From assembly GCA_015680685.1 (NCBI GenBank), contig MNCI01033409.1:695396-759395 (forward strand): a DNA stretch of 64,000 bases, given 5' to 3'. The translations under genes were made by a program, and so were the position numbers. Shown here one piece after another: positions 47,375 through 59,479 of the stretch (within the stretch, counting starts at the first letter, position 1; the number at the start of each line of letters is the position of its first letter). Below the pieces are notes generated by a model, which was not told the origin of the DNA, did not search any database, and saw only the letters and a list, made by a program, of their open reading frames with translations. Source of the stretch: Gnetum montanum (taxonomy: Eukaryota; Streptophyta; Gnetopsida; Gnetales; Gnetaceae).

Positions 47375-47520
47375 GAAAGGGCACAAGTGAGTTTGATAGG
47401 GATCTAAGAAGGAATCTTTTATTTGCAATTTGTCTTCATTTTATTACTATGAATAATCACCATACCCTTAGCTTTCTTAGCTCTCCTAAACATTAGTGGT
47501 AGGGAAAAGCTAGGCTAGAT
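47375..47520 (+). pseudogene. Second copy of the P450 3' end
   Basis: The text GGGCACAAGTGAG..GGATCTAAGAAG..TTTGCA..TTGT.TTCATTTTATT, then ..CTTTCTTAGCTCTC..GTGGTAGGGAAAAGCT follows 45290-45420 closely in order and spacing. It covers the last codons and 3' UTR. Nothing recognisable as the heme loop precedes it, so it is a partial duplicate about 2.1 kb downstream of the first. Confidence 0.65.
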
Positions 47521-47529
47521 GTTGAAGAT

Positions 47530-48580
47530 ATTGAAAGTGAAGCTTTATTACATTTTAGAATTCACAGGATCTATTAAAATGATTATATTTTCATAAAAAG
47601 TAAAAACAGACTCTCCTAAATGACCAAGCACTAATAGAGTAACAAAAACAAATCATATAAGTTTATTTAGTGTAACATTATAAGATTATCTCAAACAAAA
47701 GATTGTCTCAAACAAGTAATTACAGTACTAAAAAAATTCAATTTAATTATTTATAAATCTTCCTCTTGCATGTGTAAGAAAGCAACTCATTGATAATGTC
47801 TTGAAAGCTTGAAATATAATTAAAAATTATAAAATAAAATAAAATTTAATAAGCCAAACTAAGTGAGTGCATGCATAAACAACGTTCTCTTTTCTATCCT
47901 GTCAAAATAATTTCATCAATATTTCATGTTCAGCCTTTAGGAATTCAAACCCATCTACATTGTTTCTCCAATTTCTAATCCTTTTCTTGCACTTTGTCAT
48001 TACCATTGCATTGGTTTGATCCTATTTTTGTAACTATGGTTGTTTTTCGTAGCTAATAGGAACCAAGATGGAGCTCAAATTTTGTGCATGACAAAATTTT
48101 GAAAGAAATGTAGAACTTTCTATTTTATAGGGTATATAACTACTGCGGAACCCCAAACCTAGTTTATAGGAAGGAAGGTTACCCAAATATAGAACATTGT
48201 AATTTTTCATATTTAAATCCACATTCTCTTAATGTTTTCTCATATCTATGAACCAAGGCAACCATAGGTAATGCTACAACTGATTAATGTTATTATGTTC
48301 TCCCTACTTAAAGAATTTAAGAAACAGAAAAATGGATAATTTTTTGTTGTATGTTTTTGCAAGACTAATTTTGAATATGTCAAGGCTCTTTTCGGTAGTT
48401 CCTCATACTAGGACAGAGACATGCAAGGCAACAATACTTGAAAATGAGTTAGTTACTGCAGGTTCTCACCCATTTGATAGTGACAAAGGCTATAAAATAG
48501 ATGAGATTTTTCTAAATAGGAAAAGCACTATTCACACAAATATTCTCTTCATTATACATATATTGTAAATTGATTTTTCT
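47530..48580. other. AT-rich intergenic DNA
   Basis: No gene or element is recognised. A 93-codon frame at 48287-48565 on the plus strand has no known motif and ordinary AT-rich composition. Confidence 0.45.
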
Positions 48581-49480
48581 TCAATTCTTTATCTTTTGTG
48601 AGTTGAGTATTGTAACTATTAAGAGCTTCAAAGCAAGAAATTTGTAATTTTGAGTACATTCTCTACTTGATCTTTCTTTTCTCTCTTTGTAAGCCTTTGG
48701 GGGTTGATGTGCTTCTTGTAGGAAGGCATCTCTTGAGCTTGTTGGGACCTTGCAAGGTTGGGTGTATTTCTTGAGAGAAAATAGCTTATGTAGAGCTCCA
48801 ATTATGTAAAGGTTGTGGGATCCTTGAAACCACATTTTGAGTTTGTTGGGACCTTATAGGAATGGGTGTGTTTCTGTGTAAAAACATCCATTGTGTAGCT
48901 CAAACTTTTTAAAGGTTGTGGTGTCCTTGAAACCATATTTTTTAAGGGACAAAGTCCAAAGATGTGCAAGGATTCTACCCTCCAAGTATGGATGTACCCA
49001 AGTTGGGGNGTGTAGAGCTCCAATTATGTAAAGGTTGTGGGATCCTTGAAACCACATTTTGAGTTTGTTGGGACCTTACAGGAATGGGTGTGTTTCTGTG
49101 TAAAAACATCCATTGTGTAGCTCAAACTTTGTAAAGGTTGTGGTGTCCTTGAAACCATATTTTTTAAGGGACAAAGTCCAAAGGTGTTCAAGGATTCTAC
49201 CCTCCAAGTATGGATGTACCCAAGTTGGGGAACCACATACATCTATGTGTACAAACCCCCTTCTAAGTTCTTGATCTTGAAGTGGTATCAGAACCAAGTA
49301 CTCCCGATTTTAAGCATAACAACTCAAGAGTGAAAGATGGAAGGAACATGATACACTAAGCCACCAATATTCAATGGGATCAACTTCGCATACTAGAAGG
49401 CTCAAATATAAGGATTATTTGAATTCATGGAGCTTGAAGTTTGGAAATCCATCCTAGAGGGATACACACCATTAATTTAT
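48581..49480 (+). mobile_element. Ty1/copia LTR, primer site and gag start, truncated
   Basis: TGGTATCAGAACCA at 49283-49296 is the tRNA-iMet primer site of Ty1/copia elements (one base off). Upstream is its 5' LTR, with an uncertain left end near 48580. Downstream, ATG 49337 opens gag: PPIFNG.NFAY and FMELEVWKSILEGYTP are typical copia gag N-terminal blocks, with TGA at 49349 and TAG stops. It is cut off at about 49502 by Ty3 element 4. Minus-strand frames in the LTR are not genes. Confidence 0.8.
48789..49230 (+). repeat. 220-bp duplication across a single N in the copia LTR
   Basis: 48789-49008 and 49011-49230 are the same 220 bp with only about four differences, joined at N 49009. Each copy itself contains two ~100-bp subunits sharing AAAGGTTGTGG and TCCTTGAAACCA. 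The outer duplication is probably two reads or alleles of one segment laid end to end; the inner ~100-bp periodicity is real LTR structure. Confidence 0.8.
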
Positions 49481-49502
49481 AGCACTACAAGTGCTACAAA
49501 GT

Positions 49503-50361
49503 TGATAAATCACTCGATGGGCTGTGTCAATGGGCATGCATCAATGCATCCCCATTAACATAGCCTTGTCGATGCATGGGTAGATGTGTCAACATAGTAT
49601 CTATCTTTGCCTATATAAATGCACATACCCACTGCATTTATGGTAGCATTAAGTTGATAGAGTAGCCAAGTTCTTGTAGTTTTCTTCCATCAGAGTTAGA
49701 ATATTTTCTTAGTGTCATAGTAGGACTTCAAAGATTGTATGGATCCTTATTCAAACATAAATGTGCTTGAATACTTTAATGTGTTGGTATTAAAGATAAG
49801 ATTCTTGGAACTCCTTGTAGTACTAAGAATAGTTTAATGCTTTGATTCATGCACTTTATTGTTATGCATTTTATGTTCATGTTGTTTGTTAATTAATATG
49901 CTTAATAATCATACATAAATACAACCACCTTGAACATTCTACTAATGCTTGGTAATCCCAATGATGTTATCACTTGGTTCACCTAGTAGCCTAACACTTA
50001 GTAATCTAGTAGCATTCCTAACAAGTTCAAGATGTGCATGGAAGGTGGGCCTAAATGCTTATGTTAGGATAGTTAGAGTACGGCACTAGATAGTTAAATA
50101 GTTCGTGGTGAATTAATCCTCTCTTTATTTTATGCTTAGACTAAATAAAATAAAATATAAAATCAATAAAAATCATGTACCTTTGCTTACACTTAACCAT
50201 ACACTTGCACTTCCACAAGTGAAGCCAAAACGATCATGACTTTAAGTCACTACCTTTCTTGTTATGTATTTAGGATTTAAAGTCCACAGAATTCAACTGG
50301 ATCACTAGTGCAATGCTTGTGATTTGTATGGTTGAACGTAGGGATTTCTCATTGCTCATCA
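49503..50361 (+). repeat. 5' LTR of element 4
   Basis: TGATAAATC..GCTCATCA, about 859 bp, closest to the element 2 LTRs. The U3 (49515-49595) has TGCATCAATGCATC and GTCGATGCATGG; TATATAAATG lies at about 49612. The primer site TGGCACCATTGCTAGTGAC follows one base after the end. Confidence 0.85.
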
Positions 50362-50399
50362 TTGGCACCATTGCTAGTGACTTTAGTTAGCTAAGTGTG

Positions 50400-51594
50400 C
50401 TACATAAAAAGATCATGAAATTATCTAAGGAAATTTTAAAAGAACACTAAAACCATTTAAAAACATAATATTACTAAACGCACACTCAAAGGTAAGAAGG
50501 CCAAAAGACACAAGTGCCCTAACAATTCAAAGTTGTCTATATCCATCTAGATGCTTACATGCCAGATTTCACCTTCATCCTACATTAGGATGAGTAGCTG
50601 CAATGGAGGGACATAGAGGACAACATTGTGTTGCCTCTTGATTGATCTGTTCCTACAATGTTATTAAACAATGTCATCAAGTTGGGCATTGCTAGACTTA
50701 ACACGAAGTATGAAGCTTAAGACCATGTCTATCGGGATTATCATCCCATAGATGATCAACGAAAAAAAGATCGGTAGATGGAGGCTCGATATGAAGCTTC
50801 AAAAGGCAAAAGGTTTCATAACCACTTATTCCTACAAACCCATAAAGAAGGTGATGAATTCTCTTTGAGCACCTCCCAATACATAGATTCTCCCCTTATC
50901 TTTAATGAGGAGACTCTTAACCAACAGGTGCAGTCAACTATGGACAACCTTGATGAAAAGAAGAATAGGTCTCAAGATCAGGATGTTAAAAGATGATATC
51001 CATAGCCATTCATCTAGGGGTAGAAACAATGATAGGTACTAGGTGAAAGATACACATTGTGATTGGGGTAGGGACCAAAAAAGAGGAGGCGGTAGGCATT
51101 GTTTAGGTGCTAATTCTCCTCCCTCTTCACCTTCATCATATCATCCTCATCATCTTTCTACTCCAACTTTGACATGAGAAGTAGAGGTCGGGACCATTGT
51201 AGAAACAACAAAGATTAGGATGAAAATGAATAGCAGGATAGGGATGATTGTAGATCTTGTTGGAACAACAAGAACCAGAGGCATGGGCAGTAATGTGGGG
51301 AATAACATCATAGAGAACAAAGGCATAGTAGGGCTCATCATAGGCATCATAGCCGTGATAGGGGTCACAAAAATCATCATGACTATGATGAGTCCCTACT
51401 AGCTACTAGAAACATGCTGAATATTTCAGAGGCTATTAGAATTCCCATCAGGAACTTGAAGGATAGCTATGTAAGTTTGAAGGCTAATATGATTTAGATC
51501 CATAGAATCATTTGCAAACCTTCCATGATGCCTTTGCCTTGCAGAATGTAGAAAATAAATGACAAAAGCTGAAATTGTTCCCAAGGATACTCAT
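50400..51594 (+). pseudogene. gag N-terminal part of element 4
   Basis: PDFTFILH.DE near 50560-50592 and YRDYHPIDDQRKKD near 50732-50775 match elements 1 and 2. A charged/Ser hinge follows (50930-51400), then the start of the capsid core (AFALQNVENK.QKLKLFPRIL, 51528-51590). There it is cut by the inverted LTR of element 5 in the middle of the core. Confidence 0.8.
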
Positions 51595-54500
51595 TGATGA
51601 GTTATAGGTACCCCTATGCCCAACCATATAAATGATAAGTGTTCATGCACAATTTGGTCAAATTCTATGGATGGGACTAGTTGTGCATCTAGATTGTTAA
51701 GCATTGATTATAGGATGTTGTCTTCCCATTTGGATTAGTGGTAGCTTTGCCATGTATGGTTTAGTTCAAAGTAAGGCATATGATCATTGATGTTGTTAGT
51801 CCTTGATTACTCATAGAAATAAACATAATTGAGAATGAAATTTAATCCTAAGTCTAAGTATTGATGGTAATGTAAATCTACTTTAGCCTAGACCGATGAG
51901 CATCAATTCTTATCTTACTATACATGTCTTGGGCTCATGTAATCATTACTAGGTTACCAAGCATTATGCTACTGGGTAAACCAAACTATAACACTACTGG
52001 GATTACCAAGAAATTACACTTAAATACTTGAAATAACCATACTCATTTCGCTTTACTAATGAAAAAGTAAAGTAAAATACTTGGAAATGTAAATGTTTAA
52101 ATTAAGAAAATAGTAAAACTATGCTAAGTAAAATAATAAAACTAAGTGCATTTTACAATGATGAAAAATAATCTTAATCTTTAGTTTTTGGGTATGAATT
52201 GTGCCCAAGTACACTTCACTTGAATAAAGATTCTGTACAATGGCTCAACACCACATTATGGGCATTTACTCTATCACTAAAATTATGAAATGAAACTGCA
52301 AGAATCTACCTAAGAATGGAATGAAAGTTATGTGGATCTGTGCATCCAAGTGTTGTATTTATAAGTTGCATACATCCCATGATATCATATCTATGATGAT
52401 GTAGCATGTGCTACAATATCGAATAAATGACATTGTAGATACAATATCGTATCTACGATGACGAATAAACAACATTGTAGATACGATATTGTTGGTGGAA
52501 AAAATTGACTTTATCAAATAGATGTGACATCACATCTACAACATCTTAGAAGCAACATAGCATCTACAATGTAGTAGCCAATTGAGATGCACTGACAGGG
52601 ATGCTACAATGAAGATGCAATGTAGCATCTACAATATCTTAGCCAATTGATGATTCATCATACTTCCATGACTAACTAAAAACCCATACTTAAGAAGTTA
52701 ATAGGATAGGATTGAACTTTCTTTACAAAATTGGAAAGGTACAAGATTATTGATTGACTCTAACTACTGACTAACTCTGAATGTCACAGTGGTGTGTACA
52801 AAAATGACATAGTTATATGATAAAAAAAAATAAAATTTGAAGTGGCTTGATGTAGTTTTTATTTCAAGTAGTGGTGGTTCTTCCATTGGCTTCTTTCCGT
52901 TGTCATTAGGCTTTTGGAAAGTTTCTCCTCTTCTATCCTTATCTTATTTTTCTATATGTCCTCTCTATTGAGTATGGCATAGAGACTCCTTCGATTTTAA
53001 CTATTGCATTGGCCTCTTTATTTCCCTAGAGTTGGTATGTTCTCCTAAGTTCCATTCACTGCTGTTGGTTAGTGTGGGCCATAACGGAGATGCTTGGAGT
53101 TGCATCTTTATAGCTTCCAGGTTGTGAAGGCCCTCATTTTGGTGGTCTCTTTAGGATCATCTACAATAAAAAAGGGTACTAAATTATTAGAATGTTCACA
53201 CCAATTCTTAATAGCTCTTTATCTTACTCATACCCTTGGTTAGATCAAGTTCTTATCATATTATGATTATAGAGTTAGAAAAAATTACAAAAAATGAGCC
53301 CCTTAAGTATTATATCTTTTAGTTACTTATGACCTTCTATCATTTTCTTTGCTTATTATGGTCTAAAATAGTTGATATGGTCTATTAGGAGTATTATCTA
53401 AATCTTTTTGGCCTTAATTTGATTGATTAACTTTATGATTCTTATTATCTCTTTGTACTTACCCTTTATAGTATCTTCTAGACGTTATGAATTTTTGGCT
53501 CAAAATTTCAAATTTCTCTTATATCGTGTAATGCACCCCCCACAACTAAGTTGAGTACTTTGGGATTAATAGGATTTAAGAATTTTGGAAATTGGAGCTA
53601 CAAGGGAAAAGTTATGACCTTTGTAAGCTAGTGTGTAAGAGCTCCAAGAAAAAAACTACAAAAAAATTCTCTTGCTACAAAATGAAGATGTGAAAAATTT
53701 CACTAACTCTTATGCATATTTATATTGTTCTTATTTATGCGACATTGTAGATACGACATTGTAGCTATGGTGTCATCATTAAAAATTTCAAAATTTTTAG
53801 GGGAAAAATGAGTCAATTGGAATGTTTGGAAGATGTAAAGCTTGTCTAAAGTATCATAGGTCATGAATGATGCATAGTTTTTGAAAATTTGGCATTTAAA
53901 GTTCATAAAGAAGGAATTTTTGGAAACTAAAGTTTATGAAGGGTATAGAAGATGGATGAAGGATTATAAGTATATGGACAGGTTTTTGAAATTAAGGGAG
54001 GTATATTAGATGTTTTGGAAGACACAAGAAGATGTGGAATTGCTTGGTAAGTATGAAATACATGCATTATACAAGTGGCTCCTCCCCAAAGAAGGCTTTA
54101 GCCCTTAATGCCCTTGTATAACCATGCCTAAAAGTGTCCTTAGGCACTCAAGGAGTTGATTGTAAAGCATACTTGTCATGCAAAGCACACATGTTAGTAT
54201 CACTAGGTTGAAAAAATAACATTATATTATTTAAAATCACAACTTATGATTAAATATACAGTGAGGTGAGATGGACTATAGAAGGGATTACTGAACTTGG
54301 GATGTGAGGTGTCTTACCATAGGCATAATGAATTCTTGTGTGTAGTTTGTAGTTAGAGTAATCATTAGCCCTCCTTTCCAAGATTCAAACCAAGTTCAAA
54401 CCACTTTCTAGTGACATCACATTATTTCATCTCTTGGATTTATAAGACTAACACAATTGCAAAGAGTATTACCATTTGGCATATTATCTAAGGGAGGAGT

Positions 54501-56640
54501 TTATTCATTGCATGTTTCATTTTTTTAGATTCTTTAGAAGCTACCTACCCTTAGGCATGGGTAACATGTCTTTCTAGTGACATGGTAAGGTAGCACTTAT
54601 TGTACTCTTACTCCCATGTTTCGTGAGATCTACAAGAATATAATACAACCTAACCAATAGGATATAACTCATAGCAATGATCCAAGAGAATCCACAAATC
54701 CCTTTGATGTCGCACCCTTTGCATTCCCACTTGATTTTTCATCCTTCTTTATAGGCATACTAATCATAGATTTATTCTTATTTTTATTATGAAAAGAGTA
54801 TCATTATGGCCATGGTAAGAACTTGTTATTATTGGAATATATGGATGGATGTTATGGTCTCATTGTATAGATAATCAGTCCCTTATGATTGCTAATATAG
54901 AGAAATCTTCAGCTTATTGGGACTACATCTTGCCTTATTTGATGTGGTTTATTGAAAATCAACAAAAATATGTACAAGTAAAAGGAGAAAAAAACATGAA
55001 AAATTAGAAAATATATCAAGAATTAAAAAGATAAAAAGAATGAAAAATATTAGGGAATATTAAAAATTCAAGAAATGAAAAAGTATAAAAGAATGAGAAG
55101 ACATCAAAAAATGTGAAAAAGAATTAAAAAAAGAAAACTGTATAACAAAAAATTATAAACCACCAAAAAGTAAAAAAAAAAAAAAGTTAAAAAGAACTTA
55201 TTAATTTCTAAGTTAGGATAAGGCCTCTCCCCACAACTAAACTCATAGGTGAGTGTTTAGAAAATGCACCCTAGATCCCCTAGATCATACACTCTATGTT
55301 CATCACTTACATTCCTTAGTGATTTAGTTTTTCTTGTTATTATCCTAGGTAATCTTGATGGTAATATAATTTTCATCATCTAAGTCCTTATTTCCTAGAT
55401 TTTTTGGTGTATGATTATGGTTTAATATTTCCATTTGTGAGCTCTTAGTTGAGATCATTTGCTTAAAATAGGATTTAATAAGTGATTCAAATGTTTCTAT
55501 ACATGTTTTAGATGATTTTAGGTTCTTATTTTTTGGCCATTAGGTGTCTTTCAATTTGGTGGTCCATGCTCTTTCTTGTGAACAAACTTGTTTGTCACGT
55601 TTTTTGTGGGTTGGCATAATGATTGTGTTGGCTTTCTGAAGTGTTGGTCGATAAATGCACCCTTCTTTATCCTTAGTAATGCATGGAATTGCCTATCTCT
55701 CCATAGTGATAGGTTCATCTATTATGTTTTGCATCAGAGTGGTAATGGGTATTGGCCCTTGTGTAGGATTGGAAGATATTGTTTTAGTGAGGAAGGATGC
55801 TACACTTGGTTTGCCTTGTGTTGGTTTTGATGAGATAGTAGGTCTATGAGTTTTATGCTCATGTGTGAAAATTTTCCTAAAGAAAGGACATTTTTGAGAC
55901 TACGATTGAAATATACTAGCATTATCATTTACATGTATGTTTGCAACACAAGTGGCATTCATTCATTGATGTTGTGATACCAATCCTTCTTGTGTTGTTG
56001 GTGGTGACATATGGTGGAGGTAAGTATGAGAATATTGAGGATGTGATAGAGGATAAGAGGTGCGAGATGGTGATCCCATAGGAGATGTTTTGGGTTGATG
56101 ATATTTGGGAGAGTGATAGTAGTCATTTGAGGTAGAGGAAGTAGAACCATTTGGAGAAATAGATCATTGAACATAGTAGTCATATGGGTTTGGCTAGTAA
56201 TAAGGGTATTGTTGGTTTGTTGATGGCATCCCCCACAACTGTGGGTTTTGCCATTGTGGTTGATAGTAGTATTGAGGTTGATAAGAAATCCCACTGAAAT
56301 AGTATGGTTGGTGGTAGGATTATCTATAATTACATTGTGAGTAAGGTAATTTCCTAGGCATTTAATTTTGTATGAACTTAGGATTCAAAGCAAAAGCCCC
56401 AAACTAATGTAGATGTAACATAACTGGGAAACAACCCTTTGGATGGTTGTATTGGTAAATTTCACATCCATAATCCTTTATGTGGTTGAGTTTATAGCCT
56501 CTTCTCCTACAACTATTTTTCCTTTTTGTTGATAAGTGTTTCTACCTATTTCTTTATTCATTTTCCTCTTCTTTTTTTTGATCACTTGATCCTTTATGTT
56601 CTATCCTTTCCTCTAAGGTTTTCATGTAGGATGTAACTTT
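51595..56640 (-). mobile_element. Ty3 element 5, partial, minus strand
   Basis: 3' LTR at 51595-52660 (inverted, 1066 bp, TGATGAGTT..GATTCATCA), then an inverted polypurine-like TACTTCCATGACTAAC, untranslated region (52690-55500) and gag tail (55530-56640). Its gag core, primer site and 5' LTR are missing. At about 56650 minus-strand gag meets plus-strand gag tail of element 4. The U3 is made of ACAATGTAG/ATCTACAATATCGTATC words (52375-52640). Pol is absent. An A-rich run is at 54960-55200, as in element 3. Confidence 0.75.
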
Positions 56641-56651
56641 GTCATTTATCA

Positions 56652-56960
56652 ACTTATTACCAATTGGATTCATATGGGTATTACATTCAGTAGCCTAGTA
56701 TCCTTATTACCAATTGGATTCATATGGGTATTATGTTTAGTAGCCTATCTCTCCATGTGACTCTTCTAGTCACACATTCTTCTCACATCACTGTTATCCT
56801 CCTGAATACTACAAAGCATCTTTGCCAAGGGGGAGTACCCATTTCCCTACTATCCTCCTCAAACTCTTCCACTCTTGCACCACCATTTGGAACTCCTCTA
56901 CCACCTACTCCATCCATGTAGGATGAGATACCTACCCAACCACAACAGAGGAATGCGACG
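56652..56960 (+). pseudogene. Gag tail of element 4 with 50-bp tandem duplication
   Basis: The Pro/Tyr/Gln-rich tail parallels 18680-18900 of element 1. Its first 50 bp (TTATTACCAATTGGATTC..) are duplicated at 56652 and 56702. Since gag broke off at 51594 in the core, the zinc knuckle region of this element is lost at the junction with element 5. Confidence 0.65.
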
Positions 56961-57119
56961 AGGCAGGAAACTTATAGTTGGATCCTTAGTTGAGTGGTTT
57001 TGAATTTTGCAAAAGGCCATTCTTTAGAACCAACACCCACACAAACCCCTCACAAACACATGTGGTTGTTAATGTTGCTACTTCCACCTTTGAAATTTTT
57101 ATCAAGTAACATTTGAACC

Positions 57120-57530
57120 AAAGTGCTTCCTAGTTGCACACTGTCATGTTGACCCATGTGGTCATAGATTGAATTAAGGCTGGCCATATTTCTAAGAAGA
57201 GATATGATCTTAAGGGTCCTCTTATCTACTTCCAGATTGCAAAAAATGAACCATGTAAGGCTTTTTTGAACTTATGATTTAGAGTTCACTTGATTTTCCA
57301 AGAAATGTACAAGCCTAGAACTTGCCCCCCTTAAAAAAGAGCAAAATTAAATTAGAGCTGGTAGACCAATCCATCACTGTTTCTTTGGGATTGATGGAAG
57401 AAATCATGACCATAGTTTATGGATGGTCATGTCTTGCCAATTTTCTAGTAATCCATGTGGAAAATAGCAAACAGGATTTCCTTATCATAATGGAAAGAAC
57501 TTTCCTTGGAAATTTTATAGAAAAGTGAAT
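57120..57530 (+). pseudogene. Protease of element 4
   Basis: It follows element 1 protease 19130-19500: HV.HV..D.I..G, a decayed DLG region (57270-57285), LPPLKKSKIKLELVDQSITVSLG, then GWS..ANFLVIHVENSKQDFLIIMERTFL (57421-57507). Gly of MGR became Glu. The catalytic Asp-Leu-Gly is not readable, so it is inactive. Confidence 0.75.
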
Positions 57531-57779
57531 TTGGAAAAATTAAGAAGAAGAGAGTTCCATGCATCACATATAATGATACAGGGTGCCATTGTATGCAAAA
57601 ACTATGGATCATTAAGGGTACATCACTTGAAGAATGCAGTTAGTGTGTAGATATCATAGAGGTTCAAAGGTGCTTGTATGTAACAGCCACTAAATAGAAG
57701 GACACTTAGTGGCTAACAATTGAAAATGAGGTTGGATCAACAATATGCATGGAAAAAATTGAGAGCCTCACTAGCTTCT

Positions 57780-58960
57780 ATGTGGAAAGCATGGATAAGT
57801 TGGATTAGCTCCATCACCAACTCTCTGATGTACAAAGTGAGATCAATTGGGGAGAGTTGGAGATCCCTAAAATTTTTAAGTATGAGTCCTTTGAATTAAA
57901 GGCTCTACTAGTAGGAATGGAGTATGCATTTTTAGATAATGATAAGCCAATAAGTATCAATGCTAGACTTGGTCCTATATAGAAAAAGAAATTGTTGGAG
58001 GTTGTCAACAAATGGGCAATAGCCTTTTCCTAGTCATATAATGAGTTAATAAGAATTGATCCAAGGATATTCCGACATAGAATTTATACAAATTCCTCCA
58101 TTAAGCTAAAGAGACATCTGCAAAGATGCTTGAATTTAAAACTCAAGCAAATCATCATAGAGAAGATTGGACAACTCCTTAAGGCTTGGTTAATTATCCT
58201 ATTACAAATAGCAAGTGGGTTAGCCTACTTGTTATTGTGTCCAAAAAAGGAGGAAAATGGAGAGTTTGTATAGACTTTAGGTTGTTAAATATGGCAACTT
58301 ACAAAGATCATTTCCCATTGTCATATGTGGACCAAGTGCTAGATACTACTACTAGGCATTGTTACTGCAACTTTTTGGATGGTTATAGTGACTATAACCA
58401 AATTTAGATTGCAACTAAAGACTAGGTCAAGATAATGTTTACAAGTTCTTAGGAGACTTTTGCATATCAAAAGATGCTATTTGGCCTATATAATGCTCCT
58501 ACCACATTTCAAAAATTGGTCCTTATCATCTTCTAGTAATAGATTGGTAGTAGGGTAAAAGTCTTCATGAATAACTTCTCAACCTATGGGACCATGTTTG
58601 AACAAGCCTTGGACCACCTTAAGGAAGTGCTTAAAAGGTGTGTGGAGATTAACTTACAGCTCAATTGAGAGCCACCTAATGGTCCAAGAGGGCATTTTCT
58701 TAGGGCATCAAATCTCAAAAAAAGGAATCAAGGTGCACCTAGAGAAAATAAGGATCATTCAAGGAATAACTAGATAACTCAAAATAGTGAAGGATGTGAG
58801 GCCATTCCTTGGCCACACTAGTTATTATCGGAACTTCATCAAAAAGTTTTGAAAGATTACCAAGTTGTTGGTAGAACTTATCAAGAAAGATGCACCATTC
58901 ATCTAGACCAAGGAATGTGAAAATGCATTTTAACAACTAAAGTAGAAACTCATAGAAACT
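57780..58960 (+). pseudogene. Reverse transcriptase of element 4
   Basis: SKKGGKWRVCIDFRLLN (58228-58278), DHFPLSYVDQVLD, FLDGYSDYNQI (58372-58404) and QKMLFGLYNAPTTFQ (58469-58514) are in order. The active-site box reads VFMNNFSTYG (58560-58590), where Ty3 RTs have a pair of Asp: both became Asn by G-to-A. RT-connection blocks FLGHQISKKGIKV (58696-58734) and RPFLGHTSYYRNFIKKF (58800-58850) follow. Several in-frame TAG and TAA stops. Dead, but the best-preserved Ty3 RT here. Confidence 0.9.
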
Positions 58961-58969
58961 TTAATTGTA

Positions 58970-59330
58970 CTAGCACCATATTGATATAGGCCATTCCATA
59001 TCATGATAGATGCATCCAATTATGCCTTGGGGGCCATGCTCACATAGTTGGATGATAAAAAATGTCCATATTATATCCATTGTGCAAGTAGAAGCATTGT
59101 GGATGCACAACTCAACTACACCACCACTAAAAAAATCCTTATGGAAATGGTGTATGCCTAAAAAAAGTTTAGGCACTATGTGCTTAGATATAAAGTGTTT
59201 GTGCACATCGACCATAGTGCCATATAGTTCCTAATGAACAAACCAATAGTAAGCCCCCGTGTCATACAATGGTTGGTGATCCTCCAAGAGTTTGATTTGA
59301 TGATGACTAACTAAAAGGAAACCTAGAATG
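58970..59330 (+). pseudogene. RNase H of element 4
   Basis: MIDASNYALGAMLT (59003-59044) gives the first catalytic Asp; the Asn-Tyr-Thr-Thr.KE-type Glu position falls in LNYTTTKKILMEMVYA (59113-59160), where KE reads KKI; VHIDHSAI (59199-59222) gives the third Asp. Stops interrupt it. It follows RT without a gap. Confidence 0.8.
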
Positions 59331-59479
59331 TTGTATTTGACCACTTTTCTTAGTTGTGATGGGGTAGCAAGGAGGAGGAGAGCTCATTATTTGATTAATT
59401 TCCTAATAAAATTCTCTTTGCTAATGTTGTTAATGCTTCAACTTCCAAGGAAACAAATTGGTATAATAACATCCTCTCC

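Noticed and set aside
48802-49297. Overlapping minus-strand frames of 60-84 codons with repeated peptides
   Set aside because: They repeat because the copia LTR is duplicated there; LTR and primer site lie on the plus strand.
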